A stretch of DNA of 64,000 bases, from contig NC_021985.1 in assembly GCF_000444875.1 (NCBI RefSeq), forward strand, positions 6,840,170-6,904,169. The letters are read 5' to 3'. Every line of letters starts with the position of its first letter. The stretch's first letter is position 1. This document shows positions 24,788-34,585 of the stretch, one piece after another. Source of the stretch: Streptomyces collinus Tu 365. Its GTDB lineage: Bacteria > Actinomycetota > Actinomycetes > Streptomycetales > Streptomycetaceae. The notes below the pieces were generated by a model that did not search any database, was not told where the DNA came from, and saw only the letters and a list, made by a program, of their open reading frames with translations. Both the position numbers and the translations under genes were made by a program.

Positions 24788-25642
24788 ATGACGTACGTGA
24801 CCGGCGAATACACGGACTGCACGCCTCTGCTGGGCGACCGGGAGGCCCTCGACGGCTTCTTCGAGGAGCACGGCTACCTGTATCTGCGCGGCGTCCTCGA
24901 CCGCGACCTCGTTCGGACCACCGCGGAGCAGATGCTGGAGGGGCTGGTGGCGCTGGGCGCCGCCGACCCGCGGGCCACCCTGGACGACGTCGCCATCGAC
25001 TCCTTCGAGGAGGTCGACGAGGTGGCGATGCACAAGTACGTCAAGTACGACGACTTCTGGAACCACCCCTCCACCCTGGAGGTGTTCGAGCGGGTCTTCG
25101 GCGAGCCCGTCTTCGTCTTCCGCTCCACCACCATCCGCTACTACCCCTCGGCCGCCGGCGCCGAGGAGCCGTCGTTCGCCCATCTGACGCCGTTCCACCA
25201 GGACGGCTTCTACATCGGCCCCAACAAGGACTTCCGCCCCGTGTGGATACCGCTCGTCGCGACCACCAAGGAATCCGGCGGGGTCGCGCTCGCGGACGGC
25301 AGCCACCGGCGGGGCCCGCGCGAGCACGTCGTGCACGAGTCCTTCCGCCGGTTCGGCCACCCGGTGCGCGGCATACCCGCCGAACTCATGGGCGAGGACG
25401 AGGCGTTGCTGCACTCGGCCATGGAGCCGGGCGACGTGCTGTTCATGCACGCCTACACCTGTCACAAGTCGGTCCCCAACCTGTCCTCGCCGCCGGTCAT
25501 GCGGATGTCCATGGACACCCGCGTCCAGCCGGCCACGACGGAGCGCGGCTTCAACGCGCTGACGCCGTGGACGGAATCGGCGAAGGACCCCTCCAAGGGG
25601 ATCATGTCCAAGATCACCGGAACTCCCAGTGCGGTTGAATAG
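24788..25642 (+). CDS. ptlH: 1-deoxypentalenic acid 11-beta-hydroxylase (Fe(II)/2-oxoglutarate)
   Basis: This 284-residue member of the phytanoyl-CoA dioxygenase family matches PtlH/PenH. The iron ligands fall at His137 and Asp139 (PFHQDGFY) and His226 (CHKSVPN), the same numbers as in PtlH. It hydroxylates 1-deoxypentalenic acid at C-11 using oxygen and 2-oxoglutarate. The ATG at 24788 is preceded by AAGGACGG and gives the PtlH-like start MTYVTGEYTDCTPLLGDR; an in-frame ATG at 24752 has no good site. The stop (TAG) is directly followed by the ATG of ptlG. Confidence 0.93.
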   Translation: MTYVTGEYTDCTPLLGDREALDGFFEEHGYLYLRGVLDRDLVRTTAEQMLEGLVALGAADPRATLDDVAIDSFEEVDEVAMHKYVKYDDFWNHPSTLEVFERVFGEPVFVFRSTTIRYYPSAAGAEEPSFAHLTPFHQDGFYIGPNKDFRPVWIPLVATTKESGGVALADGSHRRGPREHVVHESFRRFGHPVRGIPAELMGEDEALLHSAMEPGDVLFMHAYTCHKSVPNLSSPPVMRMSMDTRVQPATTERGFNALTPWTESAKDPSKGIMSKITGTPSAVE

Positions 25643-27094
25643 ATGACTCATCGCGAAGCACCCCCCACCGGCGCTCCCGGCACCCAGGAGCCGCCGTCCC
25701 CCCAGCAGCCCCCCGCGTTACCGGGCCTGTCCACGACCGGTCTGGTCGTGGTGCTCACCGGGTTCGCGCTGTCCATCGTCGACTTCTTCATCGTCAACGT
25801 GGCGCTGACGACGATCGGGCGCGACCTGCACGGCGGCGAGACCGCGCTGGAACTGGTCGTGTCCGGCTACGGCATCGCCTACGCGCTCGGCCTGGTCCTC
25901 GGCGGGCGGCTCGGCGACGCGTACGGCAGGCGCCGGCTCTTCGTGTGGGGCCTGGTGGCCTTCACCCTCAGCTCCGCGCTGTGCGGGGTGGCCCCGAGCG
26001 TCGGCTTCCTGATCGCGGCCCGGCTCCTGCAGGGCGCGGCAGCGGCCATGCTGGTGCCGCAGGTCCTCGCGACGATCCAGGCGGCCACCGAGGGCCAGGC
26101 CCGCGCCCGCGCCATCAGCCTCTACGGCGCGACCGCGGGACTCGCGGCGGTGGCCGGCCAGATCCTCGGCGGACTGCTGGTCTCGCTGGACATCGCCGGG
26201 GCCGGCTGGCGTTCGGTGTTCCTGATCAACGTGCCGGTCGGCGTGGCCGCGCTGCTCGCCGTGCGGCACATGCCGGACACCCGGGCGCAGCGCAGGCCGG
26301 GCTTCGACCTCACCGGCACCCTGCTGTTCGGGGTGGCCCTGGTCTGTGTCCTGCTGGTGATCGTCGAGGGACAGGCGCTGGGCTGGCCGGTGTGGCTGTG
26401 GGCGCTGCCGGTGGTCGCGGCCGCGGCGGTGGCGGCGCTGGTCCGGGTGGAACGGCGGCTGGAGGCCGAGGGCGGTTCGCCGCTGCTGCCTCCGTCGGTG
26501 CTCTCCCGCACCGGAATGCGCCGGGGACTGCTCGCGATGGTTCCGTTCTCGATCGGATTCGGCAGCTTCATGTTCGTCTACGCCCTGGTCGCGCAGGACG
26601 ACTTCGGTCTCGGCGGACTGGGCTCCGGGGCGGTGCTGTCGCCCTTCGCCTCCGCCTTCTTCGTGGTGGCCCTGTTCACCCCGAAGATCGCGGCGGCCCT
26701 CGGGCGGCGCATCGTCACCCTCGGGGCCACCGTCCAGGGGGCCGGCCTGCTGCTGATGGCGCTGCTGATCGGGACCACCTGGCCGCACGTGCCGGTGGTC
26801 CTGGTGCTGGCCGTGCTGGCGTTCACCGGTGTCGGACAGGCCCTGATCGGGCCCACCCTGTTCCGGATGATCCTCGCCGACGTCCCGCCCGCCCAGGCCG
26901 GCATGGGCAGCGGCGTGCTGGTCACCAGCCAGCAGACGGCCACCGCCCTGGGCGCGACCGTCGGCGGCACGCTCTACCTCGCCCTCGGCGACTCGATGGG
27001 CCACTCCTCGGCGGCGGTCGTCGTCCTCTGCCTGCTGACCGTCTTCTCCGCGACCATCTTCGCCATCAGCCTCAGACTGCCCGACCCCGCCTGA
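25643..27094 (+). CDS. ptlG: MFS efflux transporter of the cluster (14-TM drug/proton antiporter type)
   Basis: The 483-residue protein has about 14 hydrophobic segments and DHA2-type signatures: LSIVDFFIVNVALTTIG in helix 1 and LVLGGRLGDAYGRRRLF between helices 2 and 3. It sits at the ptlG position and most likely exports the terpenoid lactone. The start codon abuts the ptlH stop, so translation is coupled. Leu26 is encoded by TTA at 25718-25720, making translation depend on the bldA tRNA. Confidence 0.9.
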   Translation: MTHREAPPTGAPGTQEPPSPQQPPALPGLSTTGLVVVLTGFALSIVDFFIVNVALTTIGRDLHGGETALELVVSGYGIAYALGLVLGGRLGDAYGRRRLFVWGLVAFTLSSALCGVAPSVGFLIAARLLQGAAAAMLVPQVLATIQAATEGQARARAISLYGATAGLAAVAGQILGGLLVSLDIAGAGWRSVFLINVPVGVAALLAVRHMPDTRAQRRPGFDLTGTLLFGVALVCVLLVIVEGQALGWPVWLWALPVVAAAAVAALVRVERRLEAEGGSPLLPPSVLSRTGMRRGLLAMVPFSIGFGSFMFVYALVAQDDFGLGGLGSGAVLSPFASAFFVVALFTPKIAAALGRRIVTLGATVQGAGLLLMALLIGTTWPHVPVVLVLAVLAFTGVGQALIGPTLFRMILADVPPAQAGMGSGVLVTSQQTATALGATVGGTLYLALGDSMGHSSAAVVVLCLLTVFSATIFAISLRLPDPA

Positions 27095-27237
27095 ACCACC
27101 GGCGGCCCCCGCCCAGCCCTCCCCCGGGCGGGTGCCGCCGGAGCCCGGGCCCCCGGCCCGTCCGCACACCCCCTTCCACCGGGCCGCGACGACGCGGCCC
27201 GGGACCGCCCGCCCAGGACGCGAGGAACGGAGACCCC

Positions 27238-28089
27238 GTGCACTTACACCCCAGGACGGCCGTGGTCACCGGCGCGGCGAGCGGTATCGGGCTCGCCCTC
27301 ACCGCCCGCCTCGCCCGGGCCGGAGTCAAGGTGCTCATGGCGGACATCCAGGGCGACGCCCTGCGCCACCGGGCCGGCGAACTCGCCGCGCGCGGCGCGG
27401 ACGTCCGCGCCGAGACCGTGGACCTCACCGACGCGGACGCCGTGCAGGCACTGGCCGAGACGGCGTACGGCACCTTCGGCGACATCGACGTGGTCTGCAA
27501 CAACGCCGGTGTCGTCGGCCCCGTCGGCATGCCGCTGTGGGAGGTGCCGCCGGCGCGGATGCGCGAGGTCTTCGAGGTGAACCACTGGGCGCACGTCCAT
27601 GTCGCCCGCGCCTTCGTGCCGCGGCTGCTGGCCGGCGGCCGGCCCGCCCACCTCGTGCACACCGCCTCCATGTCGGCGTTCGCCGTGGGCAGCGGCAGCG
27701 CCGCCTACGCCGCCTCCAAGCACGCCGACCTGGCGGTCGCCCGCAGCCTGCGGGCCGACCTCGCCGGCACCCCCGTGCGGGTCTCGGTGCTCTGCCCAGG
27801 CCGGGTCGACACCCCGCTGGTCCGCGGCCTCGCCGCCCCGCGCGACGCGACCGGGGACACCACGGTCACCGCCGGCCTGGTCGCCGAGACCGTGTGGGAC
27901 GCGCTGGGCTCCGACCGTTTCTACCTCTTCACCAACGCCGACGCGGCCACCCGGCTGCGCGACCAGTTCGACGACGTACGGCGCCACCTCACCTCCCCTG
28001 TCCACCCCACGCAGGAGACGCTGTGGAACGCTTCCGGGCAGACGCCCCCGACGGCCCCGCGACCGAACCCGCCGACCTCGGGAGGGTGA
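27238..28089 (+). CDS. ptlF: Short-chain dehydrogenase (1-deoxy-11-beta-hydroxypentalenic acid dehydrogenase)
   Basis: The 283-residue SDR has TGAASGIG for NAD, NNAG, and a Ser-Tyr-Lys triad (TASMS, YAASK). By position and family it is PtlF/PenF, which oxidises the 11-hydroxyl of the PtlH product to a ketone. The GTG at 27238 is chosen as start: GGAACGGAG lies upstream and the Rossmann motif follows at once. The third codon is TTA (27244-27246), directly after the start, a strict place for bldA control. The 3' end overlaps ptlE by 67 bases in another frame. Confidence 0.9.
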   Translation: MHLHPRTAVVTGAASGIGLALTARLARAGVKVLMADIQGDALRHRAGELAARGADVRAETVDLTDADAVQALAETAYGTFGDIDVVCNNAGVVGPVGMPLWEVPPARMREVFEVNHWAHVHVARAFVPRLLAGGRPAHLVHTASMSAFAVGSGSAAYAASKHADLAVARSLRADLAGTPVRVSVLCPGRVDTPLVRGLAAPRDATGDTTVTAGLVAETVWDALGSDRFYLFTNADAATRLRDQFDDVRRHLTSPVHPTQETLWNASGQTPPTAPRPNPPTSGG

Positions 28090-29858
28090 GGGCCAGGTAC
28101 CGCGAGGAGCGCGACAAGCGGCTGCGGCCCGGTGCCGGCCGGGTCTACCGGCCCGCGCGCGGCGAGCTGTCCCGCTACGCGGCCGACCCCCACGCCGTGC
28201 CGGACGACCGTGAGCCCGTCACCGACACGGTCGACGTCGCCGTCGTCGGCGCCGGCATCGGCGGCCTGCTGCTGGGCGCCCGGCTGCGCGAGACGTGCGG
28301 CTTCGAGCGGATCCGTCTGGTCGACGCGGCCGGCGACGTCGGCGGCACCTGGTACTGGAACCGGTTCCCCGGCCTCAGGTGCGACATCGAGAGCTACGTC
28401 TACCTGCCGCTGCTGGAGGAACTGGGCACCGTGCCCACGGAGAAGTACGTGACCGGCGCCGAGATCCTCGCGCACTGCCGCGCCGTCGCCCGGCACTACG
28501 GCCTCTACCGGGACGCCCTGCTGGGCACCTCCGTCACCGAACTGCGCTGGGACGAGCCGAGTTCGCACTGGCTGGTGCGCACCGACCGCGGCGACCGCTT
28601 CCGGGCCCGCTACGTGTGCATGGCGATCGGCTCGCTGCACCGGCCCAAACTGCCCGCCGTCGAGGGCCTGGAGACCTTCCGCGGGCACTCCTTCCACACC
28701 GCCCGCTGGGACTACGACTACACCGGCGACGGCGTCCCGGGCAGCCTCGCCGCGCTGCGCGACAAGCGGGTGGGGATCGTCGGGACGGGCGCCACGGCGG
28801 TGCAGGTGATCCCGCACCTGGCCGAGGCGTCCGCGCACCTGTACGTCTTCCAGCGCACCCCGCCCGCGGTGGGCCCCCGGGGCAACCGGCCCACCGACCC
28901 GGACTGGGTGAAGGGGCTGCGACCCGGCTGGCAGCAGCGGCGCATGGACAACTTCCACGACCTGACCTCCGGGGTGGCGCGGACGGAGGACCTGGTGGCG
29001 GACGGCTGGACGGAGATCACGGCCGGTCTCGCGGCGATCCTGCCGAAGTCCGGCGGGACGGACGGCGCCGCCGGCCCCGCCGAGGCGGCCGCCGCCGTGG
29101 AACGCGCCGACTTCCGCAAGATGGAGGAGCTGCGCGCCCGCGTCGACGCCGTCGTCCGCGACCCCCGTACCGCGGCCGCCCTCAAGCCGTACTACCGGCT
29201 GTTCTGCAAGCGGCCCTGCTTCCACGACGGGTACCTGGAGACCTTCAACCGGCCCGACGTCACCCTCGTGGACACCGAGGGACGCGGCATCGAACGGCTC
29301 ACCGAGCACGCGGTGGTCGCGGCCGGCCGGGAGTACCCGGTCGACTGCCTGGTCCTGGCCTCGGGCTACGAGTCCGAGTACGCGGTGCCGTACACCACCC
29401 GGGCCGGCTACGAGGTGGTGGGCCGGGACGGGGTGCGGCTCTCGGAGCGCTGGGCCGACGGGGCGCGGACGTTCCACGGCCTGATGGTGAATCGTTTCCC
29501 CAACTGTTTCCTGCTGTCCAAGGTCCAGTCGGGGCTGCACGTCAACGTGCCCTACATGCTGGGCGAGCAGAGCAGGCACGTCGCCCACGTCCTCAAAGCC
29601 GTCCAGGACCGCGGCCACCACGTCGTGGAGGTCTCCGCCACCGGCGAGAAGGAGTGGACCGAGGAGATCCTCCGGCTCGCGAACCGCAACCTCGACTACG
29701 CCGAGTCCTGCACCCCGGGCCTGTTCAACAACGAGGGCCGCCCGGGTGACCTGCACGTCCTCAACGGCAGCTACGGCGGCGGCTCGGTGGCCTTCCTGAA
29801 CGTCCTGCGCGCCTGGCGCGAGGCCGGAGACCTCGCCCACCTCGAACTCAGCGACTGA
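28023..29858 (+). CDS. ptlE: Baeyer-Villiger monooxygenase of the pentalenolactone pathway
   Basis: The 611-residue flavoprotein has the N-terminal extension, GAGIGGLLLGARL (FAD), the family fingerprint FRGHSFHTARWD, and a second Rossmann motif GIVGTGATAVQVIP (NADPH). It inserts oxygen next to the 11-ketone to form the lactone. PenE/PntE and PtlE homologues make different regioisomers (pentalenolactone D versus neopentalenolactone D), and the sequence alone does not let me choose. The GTG at 28023 follows GGAG by 5 bases and lies inside the end of ptlF. Confidence 0.9.
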   Translation: MERFRADAPDGPATEPADLGRVRARYREERDKRLRPGAGRVYRPARGELSRYAADPHAVPDDREPVTDTVDVAVVGAGIGGLLLGARLRETCGFERIRLVDAAGDVGGTWYWNRFPGLRCDIESYVYLPLLEELGTVPTEKYVTGAEILAHCRAVARHYGLYRDALLGTSVTELRWDEPSSHWLVRTDRGDRFRARYVCMAIGSLHRPKLPAVEGLETFRGHSFHTARWDYDYTGDGVPGSLAALRDKRVGIVGTGATAVQVIPHLAEASAHLYVFQRTPPAVGPRGNRPTDPDWVKGLRPGWQQRRMDNFHDLTSGVARTEDLVADGWTEITAGLAAILPKSGGTDGAAGPAEAAAAVERADFRKMEELRARVDAVVRDPRTAAALKPYYRLFCKRPCFHDGYLETFNRPDVTLVDTEGRGIERLTEHAVVAAGREYPVDCLVLASGYESEYAVPYTTRAGYEVVGRDGVRLSERWADGARTFHGLMVNRFPNCFLLSKVQSGLHVNVPYMLGEQSRHVAHVLKAVQDRGHHVVEVSATGEKEWTEEILRLANRNLDYAESCTPGLFNNEGRPGDLHVLNGSYGGGSVAFLNVLRAWREAGDLAHLELSD

Positions 29859-29903
29859 CTCGCACAACGACGACGCAACAACCATGAAGGGGGACGCAAG
29901 ACC

Positions 29904-30824
29904 ATGGACGTCTCGCCGATACCGGACTCGACGGTCGGAGCCGTCGTGCACGGCGCCGCCATCACCCCGGACCTCGACGACACCACCGTCGAGCGGTTAT
30001 GGGCCGCGCTCGACCAGCACCTGGTGCTGGTCTTCCGCGGCCACCGGGACCCCTCGAACGACGAACTGCTCGGCTTCGGACGCCGTTTCGGGCACATCCC
30101 GAAGACCGGTCTCACCACCGGCGCCAGCCCCGACCACAACGAGATCCTGATCATCTCCAACATCGTGGAGAACGGCCGCAAGATCGGCGTCGGCGACGCC
30201 GGCTGGATGGACTGGCACACCGACTACTCCTTCCGGCCCCGGGTCTCCCGGATCGGCTTCCTCGCCGCCGTGGAACTGCCCGTCTCCGGCGGCGGCCAGA
30301 CCCTGTTCACCGACATGTACGGGGTGTACGACTCGCTGCCCGCGGACCTGCGCCGCCGCCTGCACTCCTACCGGGCCCGGCACGCCCTGCGCTCCGGCTA
30401 CGAGGAGACCATCGAGGAGAGCTACCAGGGCGAGGTCTCCATCGCGGGCGCCGGCCCCGGCGCCGCACCCGCCACCACGGCGATCCTGCCCGAGGACGGC
30501 ACCTCCACCGTCCACCCGCTGATCGCCCGCAACCCGCGCACCGGCCGCCACGCCGTCTACGTCAACTCCCTCAACACCAAACGCATCCTCGAACTCGACC
30601 CCGCCGCCAGCAAGGAACTCCTCCAGGACCTGTGGAGCCACGCCGGCTCGCCCGCCCTGACCTACACCCACACCTGGGAGCCCGGCGACATCGTCATGTG
30701 GGACCAGCTCGGCACCATCCACGCCAAGACGGCCTTCGACCCCGGCGACCGGCGCATCCTGCGCAAGGTCGTGGCCATCTTCGACGACCCGACCGAGCCC
30801 TGGCGAGCGGAGGCCGCGGCGTGA
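29904..30824 (+). CDS. ptlD: Fe(II)/2-oxoglutarate dioxygenase, TauD family (PtlD/PenD)
   Basis: The 306-residue protein has the TauD-family HxD (MDWHTDYSF) and a distal His in TIHAKTAFD followed by Arg for 2-oxoglutarate. In the pen/pnt pathways PenD/PntD desaturates and epoxidises the lactone D intermediate to pentalenolactone E and F. PtlD is the counterpart in the neopentalenolactone pathway. Leu32 is encoded by TTA at 29997-29999. The stop overlaps the GTG start of ptlB (GTGA). Confidence 0.9.
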   Translation: MDVSPIPDSTVGAVVHGAAITPDLDDTTVERLWAALDQHLVLVFRGHRDPSNDELLGFGRRFGHIPKTGLTTGASPDHNEILIISNIVENGRKIGVGDAGWMDWHTDYSFRPRVSRIGFLAAVELPVSGGGQTLFTDMYGVYDSLPADLRRRLHSYRARHALRSGYEETIEESYQGEVSIAGAGPGAAPATTAILPEDGTSTVHPLIARNPRTGRHAVYVNSLNTKRILELDPAASKELLQDLWSHAGSPALTYTHTWEPGDIVMWDQLGTIHAKTAFDPGDRRILRKVVAIFDDPTEPWRAEAAA

Positions 30825-31834
30825 CCGTCACCCCCGCCAGCCTGCACCGCGGCCGGGACGCCACCACCCCCGCGCTGCGCACCGCCCTCGACCTGCTCGA
30901 CCGCAGGACCCGCCACCAGGCCGCCTACCACCTCGGCTGGATCACCGCGGCCGGCGCGCCGACCGCCGCCGACGGCGGCAAGGCCGTACGCCCCGCACTG
31001 GCCCTGCTGTCGGCCCAGGCGGTCGGCGCGCCCGCCGACACCGCGCTGCCCGGGGCCGTCGCCGTCGAACTGGTCCACAACTTCTCGCTGCTGCACGACG
31101 ACCTGATGGACGGCGACGAGGAGCGCCGCCACCGCCGTACCGTCTGGGCGCTGTGGGGCGCCAGCAGCGCCATCCTCACCGGTGACGCGCTGCTGGCCCT
31201 CGCCCAGGAGGTGCTGCTCGACTGCGGGCTGCCCACCGCGGCCGCCGCGGCCGGCCTGCTCGCCCGCACCACCCGCCGGCTGATCCACGGCCAGGTCCAG
31301 GACATGGCCTTCGAGCAGCGCCAGCACGTGACGGTCGAGGAGTGCCTGGAGATGGCCGCCGGCAAGACCGGCGCACTGCTGTCGGCGAGCGCCGCGATCG
31401 GCGCGGTGCTGGCCGGCGCGCCCCGGCCCGTCGTGGACGCCCTCGCCCTCTACGGCGAACAGGTCGGGCTCGCCTTCCAGCTCACCGACGACGTCCTCGG
31501 CATCTGGGGCGACCCGGCCGCCACCGGCAAGTCCGTCCACTCCGACCTGCGCGCCCGCAAGAAGTCCCTGCCGGTCGCCCACGCGCTCAACCAGGGCGGC
31601 ACCCTCGGCGTCGAGCTGGCCACCTGGCTCGCCGCGCCCGGCCGCCCCGACGAGACCGAACTGCGCCGCGCCGCCGACCTGATCGAGGCCGCGGGCGGCC
31701 GCGACTGGGCCCGGGCGGAGGCGGCCCGGCGGATGGCCCTGGGCGAGGCCGCGCTGCACGGGGCCGGTCTCGACCCCGGCGCCCGTGACGAGCTGCTGGC
31801 CGTCGGGCGGTTCATCGTGCACCGGGAGGTGTGA
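30821..31834 (+). CDS. ptlB: Farnesyl diphosphate synthase
   Basis: The 337-residue polyprenyl synthase has both Asp-rich motifs (LLHDDLMDGDEERR and FQLTDDVLGIWGD) and builds farnesyl diphosphate from IPP and DMAPP for the cyclase. It is the cluster's own supply enzyme, PtlB-like. The GTG start overlaps the ptlD stop by four bases and GGAGG lies about 8 bases upstream, so translation is coupled. A 288-base gap without a gene separates it from the cyclase gene. Confidence 0.92.
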   Translation: MTVTPASLHRGRDATTPALRTALDLLDRRTRHQAAYHLGWITAAGAPTAADGGKAVRPALALLSAQAVGAPADTALPGAVAVELVHNFSLLHDDLMDGDEERRHRRTVWALWGASSAILTGDALLALAQEVLLDCGLPTAAAAAGLLARTTRRLIHGQVQDMAFEQRQHVTVEECLEMAAGKTGALLSASAAIGAVLAGAPRPVVDALALYGEQVGLAFQLTDDVLGIWGDPAATGKSVHSDLRARKKSLPVAHALNQGGTLGVELATWLAAPGRPDETELRRAADLIEAAGGRDWARAEAARRMALGEAALHGAGLDPGARDELLAVGRFIVHREV

Positions 31835-32122
31835 GGGGCGCCGCCTGCCCTCGTCAGCGATCTCTCAGTCCGGTCGAGGACCGTGAGGGAGCGGGGCCGC
31901 GGCCGGCGTCGCCGCCGGCGACGGTGCCGCCGGCCCCACCCCGGCACCGCGGGCAGCGTCGCCCGCGACGCCCGGTCCCGGCCGTGGGCGGCGTGGCCCG
32001 CGCCCCGGCGGACCTGCCGCCCGCCGCGGGCGGCCGTACGCCGTGCGGCCGCCCTCCCGAGGGACCCGTCCCGCCGCCCCGCTCCCAGCCGTTGTCCCAG
32101 CGCCCCCACCACGGAGACCACC

Positions 32123-33133
32123 ATGCCGCAGGACGTCGACTTCCGCATACCGCTGCCCCGCCGGCAGAGCCCCGACCACCGGCGGGCCGAGGCGGACCAG
32201 CTCGCCTGGCCGCGCTCGCTCGGCCTGATCACCACCGAGGCCGCCGCCGCACGCCATCTGCGCGGCGCCTACGCCGACCTCGCCGCCCGCTTCTACCCGC
32301 ACACCACCGGCACCCACCTCGACCTGGGCGTCGACCTCATGTCGTGGTTCTTCCTCTTCGACGACCTCTTCGACGGACCGCGCGGCGAGGACCCCGAAGA
32401 GACCCGCCGGCTCACCGACGCGGTCGCGGCCGCCCTCGACGGACCGCTGCCCGACACCGCGCCCCCCATCGCGCACGGCTTCGCCGACATCTGGCGGCGC
32501 TCCTGCACCGGCATGTCCCCCTCCTGGCGCGCCCGCAGCGCCCGGCACTGGCGCAACTACTTCACCGGCTACGTCGACGAGGCCACCAGCCGCTTCCTGG
32601 ACACCCCCTACGACTGTGCCGCCCAGTACCTGGCCGTGCGCCGGCAGACCATCGGCGTCCAGCCCACCGTGGACATGGCCGAGAGCGCCGGCCGGTTCGA
32701 GGTGCCCCAGCGCGTCTTCGACAGCGCCGTGCTCAGCGCGATGCTCCAGATCGCCGTCGACGTCAACCTCATGTTCAACGACATCGCCTCGCTGGAGAAG
32801 GAGGAGGCCCGCGGCGAGCGGAACAACCTCGTCCTCATCCTCCAGCGGGAACACGGCTGGCCGCGCGCCCGCAGCATCGCCCACCTGCGCGACGAGGTGC
32901 ACGCCCGCCTCTCCCAGTACCTGTTGCTGGAGACCTGCCTGCCCAAGGTGTGCGACATCTACGACCTCGACGCCGGTGAACGCGAGGCCGTGGAGCGCTA
33001 CCGCTGCGACGCCGTGCGCACGGTGATCCGCGGCTCCTACGACTGGCACCGCTCCTCGGGCCGTTACGACGCCGAGTTCGCGGCCGCCGCCGGCGCCCAG
33101 GGCTACCTCGAGGAACTCGGCAGCAGCCGCTGA
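32123..33133 (+). CDS. ptlA: Pentalenene synthase
   Basis: The 336-residue class I terpene cyclase matches pentalenene synthase at its diagnostic residues. The metal motif DDLFD falls at Asp80, Asp81 and Asp84, and the NSE triad at Asn219, Ser223 and Glu227 (NDIASLEKEE). The preceding WFFLF carries the aromatic active-site residues. It cyclises farnesyl diphosphate to pentalenene. The ATG at 32123 follows ACGGAG. It begins after a 288-base GC-rich gap that may hold a promoter, though none is clear. Confidence 0.94.
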   Translation: MPQDVDFRIPLPRRQSPDHRRAEADQLAWPRSLGLITTEAAAARHLRGAYADLAARFYPHTTGTHLDLGVDLMSWFFLFDDLFDGPRGEDPEETRRLTDAVAAALDGPLPDTAPPIAHGFADIWRRSCTGMSPSWRARSARHWRNYFTGYVDEATSRFLDTPYDCAAQYLAVRRQTIGVQPTVDMAESAGRFEVPQRVFDSAVLSAMLQIAVDVNLMFNDIASLEKEEARGERNNLVLILQREHGWPRARSIAHLRDEVHARLSQYLLLETCLPKVCDIYDLDAGEREAVERYRCDAVRTVIRGSYDWHRSSGRYDAEFAAAAGAQGYLEELGSSR

Positions 33134-33190
33134 CCCCCGCGGCACCCGCACGCCCCCACCCGAGCACCACCCACCCGATGTGAGGAAGCG

Positions 33191-34585
33191 ATGCCCCAGC
33201 AGACCTATGTCGCCGGGACGGCCCCCGGGGCGGTCCCGGTCGTCGGCCACGCCCTGCAGATGATGCGCCAGCCCGTGCGGTTCATGTCGTCGCTGTCCGC
33301 CCACGGCGACCTGGTGAAGATCAGGATCGGCCCCACCGAGGCGTACGTGCCCTGCCACCCGGGCCTGCTGCGCGACGTCCTGACCAACGACCGCACCTAC
33401 GACAAGGGCGGCGTCTTCTACGACCGCGCCCGGGACATCGCCGGCAACGGCCTGGTCACCTGCCCGTTCAAGGACCACCGCAGGCAGCGGCGGCTCATGC
33501 AGTCCGCCTTCCAGCGCTCCCGGCTCCAGCGCTACGCCACCGCCATGCACGCCGAGATCGAGGCCACCACCGGCCGCTGGCACGACGGCATGGTCGTCGA
33601 CGCCTTCCCCGAGCTGTACGGCATGGCCCTGCGCACCGTCGCCCGCACCCTCTACTCCACCCCCGTCAGCAAGGAACTCGCCGACGGCGTGGAACGCGCC
33701 TTCGACACGGTCCTCAACGGCCTGTTCCGGCAGATGTTCCTGCCCCGCTTCCTGCGCCGCCTGCCCACCCCGGCCAACCGCCGCTACCGGCGGAACCTCG
33801 ACTACCTGCACGCCACCACCCAACGGCTCATCGACGACTACCGCCGCGACGACGCCGAACACGACGACCTGCTCTCCGCGCTGCTCGCCTCGCGCGACGA
33901 GGACGGCGGCCGGCTCGACGACACCGAGATCCACGACCAGGTCATCACCGTGATGGCGGCCGGCACCGAGACCGTCGCCGGCACCCTCACCTGGATCTTC
34001 CACCTGCTCTCCCGGCACCCGGACGTCGAGGCCGCGCTGTACGACGAGATCGACACCGTCCTCGGCGGCCGCACCCCGGGCTGGGACGACCTGCCCGCCC
34101 TGTCGCTGACCGACCGGGTCATCAGCGAGACCCTCCGGCTGTACCCGCCCGCCTGGCTGTTCACCCGGCTCACCGCCGCCGACACCGAACTCGCCGGACA
34201 GAGCCTGCCCCGGGGCACCACCATCGTCTTCAGCCCCGCCGCCGTGGCGCTGAACGAGGAGGCGTACCCCGACGAGCAGCGCTTCGACCCCGACCGCTGG
34301 CTGCCCGAACGGGTCACCCCGCAGGCCCGCCAGGCCTTCATGCCGTTCGGCACCGGCGCCCGCAAGTGCATCGGCGACCTCTACGCCCGCACCGAGGCCG
34401 CCCTCGGACTCGCCACCATCCTCGGCAGATGGCGGATCACCTGCGAACCGGACGCCGACGTCCGGCCCGTCCCGCTGGCCACCGTCTACCACCCGCGCCG
34501 GCTGCGGCTGCGCGTCACCGCCCGCACCGGACGGCCCACCGCGGCGGCCCCCGTGCTCCCCGGGCTCGGGGGAGACGCCGCGTGA
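33191..34585 (+). CDS. ptlI: Pentalenene oxygenase, cytochrome P450 (CYP183-type)
   Basis: The 464-residue P450 has AGTETVAGT in the I helix, ETLRLYPP (ExxR) and the haem loop FGTGARKCIG with Cys393. PtlI/PenI oxidises pentalenene at C-13 through alcohol and aldehyde towards the acid. It has no N-terminal membrane anchor. Its stop overlaps the GTG of ispH by four bases. It needs a ferredoxin, and one lies 4 kb downstream in the same array. Confidence 0.92.
   Translation: MPQQTYVAGTAPGAVPVVGHALQMMRQPVRFMSSLSAHGDLVKIRIGPTEAYVPCHPGLLRDVLTNDRTYDKGGVFYDRARDIAGNGLVTCPFKDHRRQRRLMQSAFQRSRLQRYATAMHAEIEATTGRWHDGMVVDAFPELYGMALRTVARTLYSTPVSKELADGVERAFDTVLNGLFRQMFLPRFLRRLPTPANRRYRRNLDYLHATTQRLIDDYRRDDAEHDDLLSALLASRDEDGGRLDDTEIHDQVITVMAAGTETVAGTLTWIFHLLSRHPDVEAALYDEIDTVLGGRTPGWDDLPALSLTDRVISETLRLYPPAWLFTRLTAADTELAGQSLPRGTTIVFSPAAVALNEEAYPDEQRFDPDRWLPERVTPQARQAFMPFGTGARKCIGDLYARTEAALGLATILGRWRITCEPDADVRPVPLATVYHPRRLRLRVTARTGRPTAAAPVLPGLGGDAA

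Noticed and set aside
27132..28022. Upstream extension of the BVMO frame over ptlF
   Set aside because: It is the shadow of the SDR gene, rich in Arg/Pro. The GTG at 28023 with GGAG fits.
31835..32122. Possible extra gene (ptlC-like) between ptlB and ptlA
   Set aside because: The frames there are low-complexity and have no start with a ribosome site. No hidden gene is supported.
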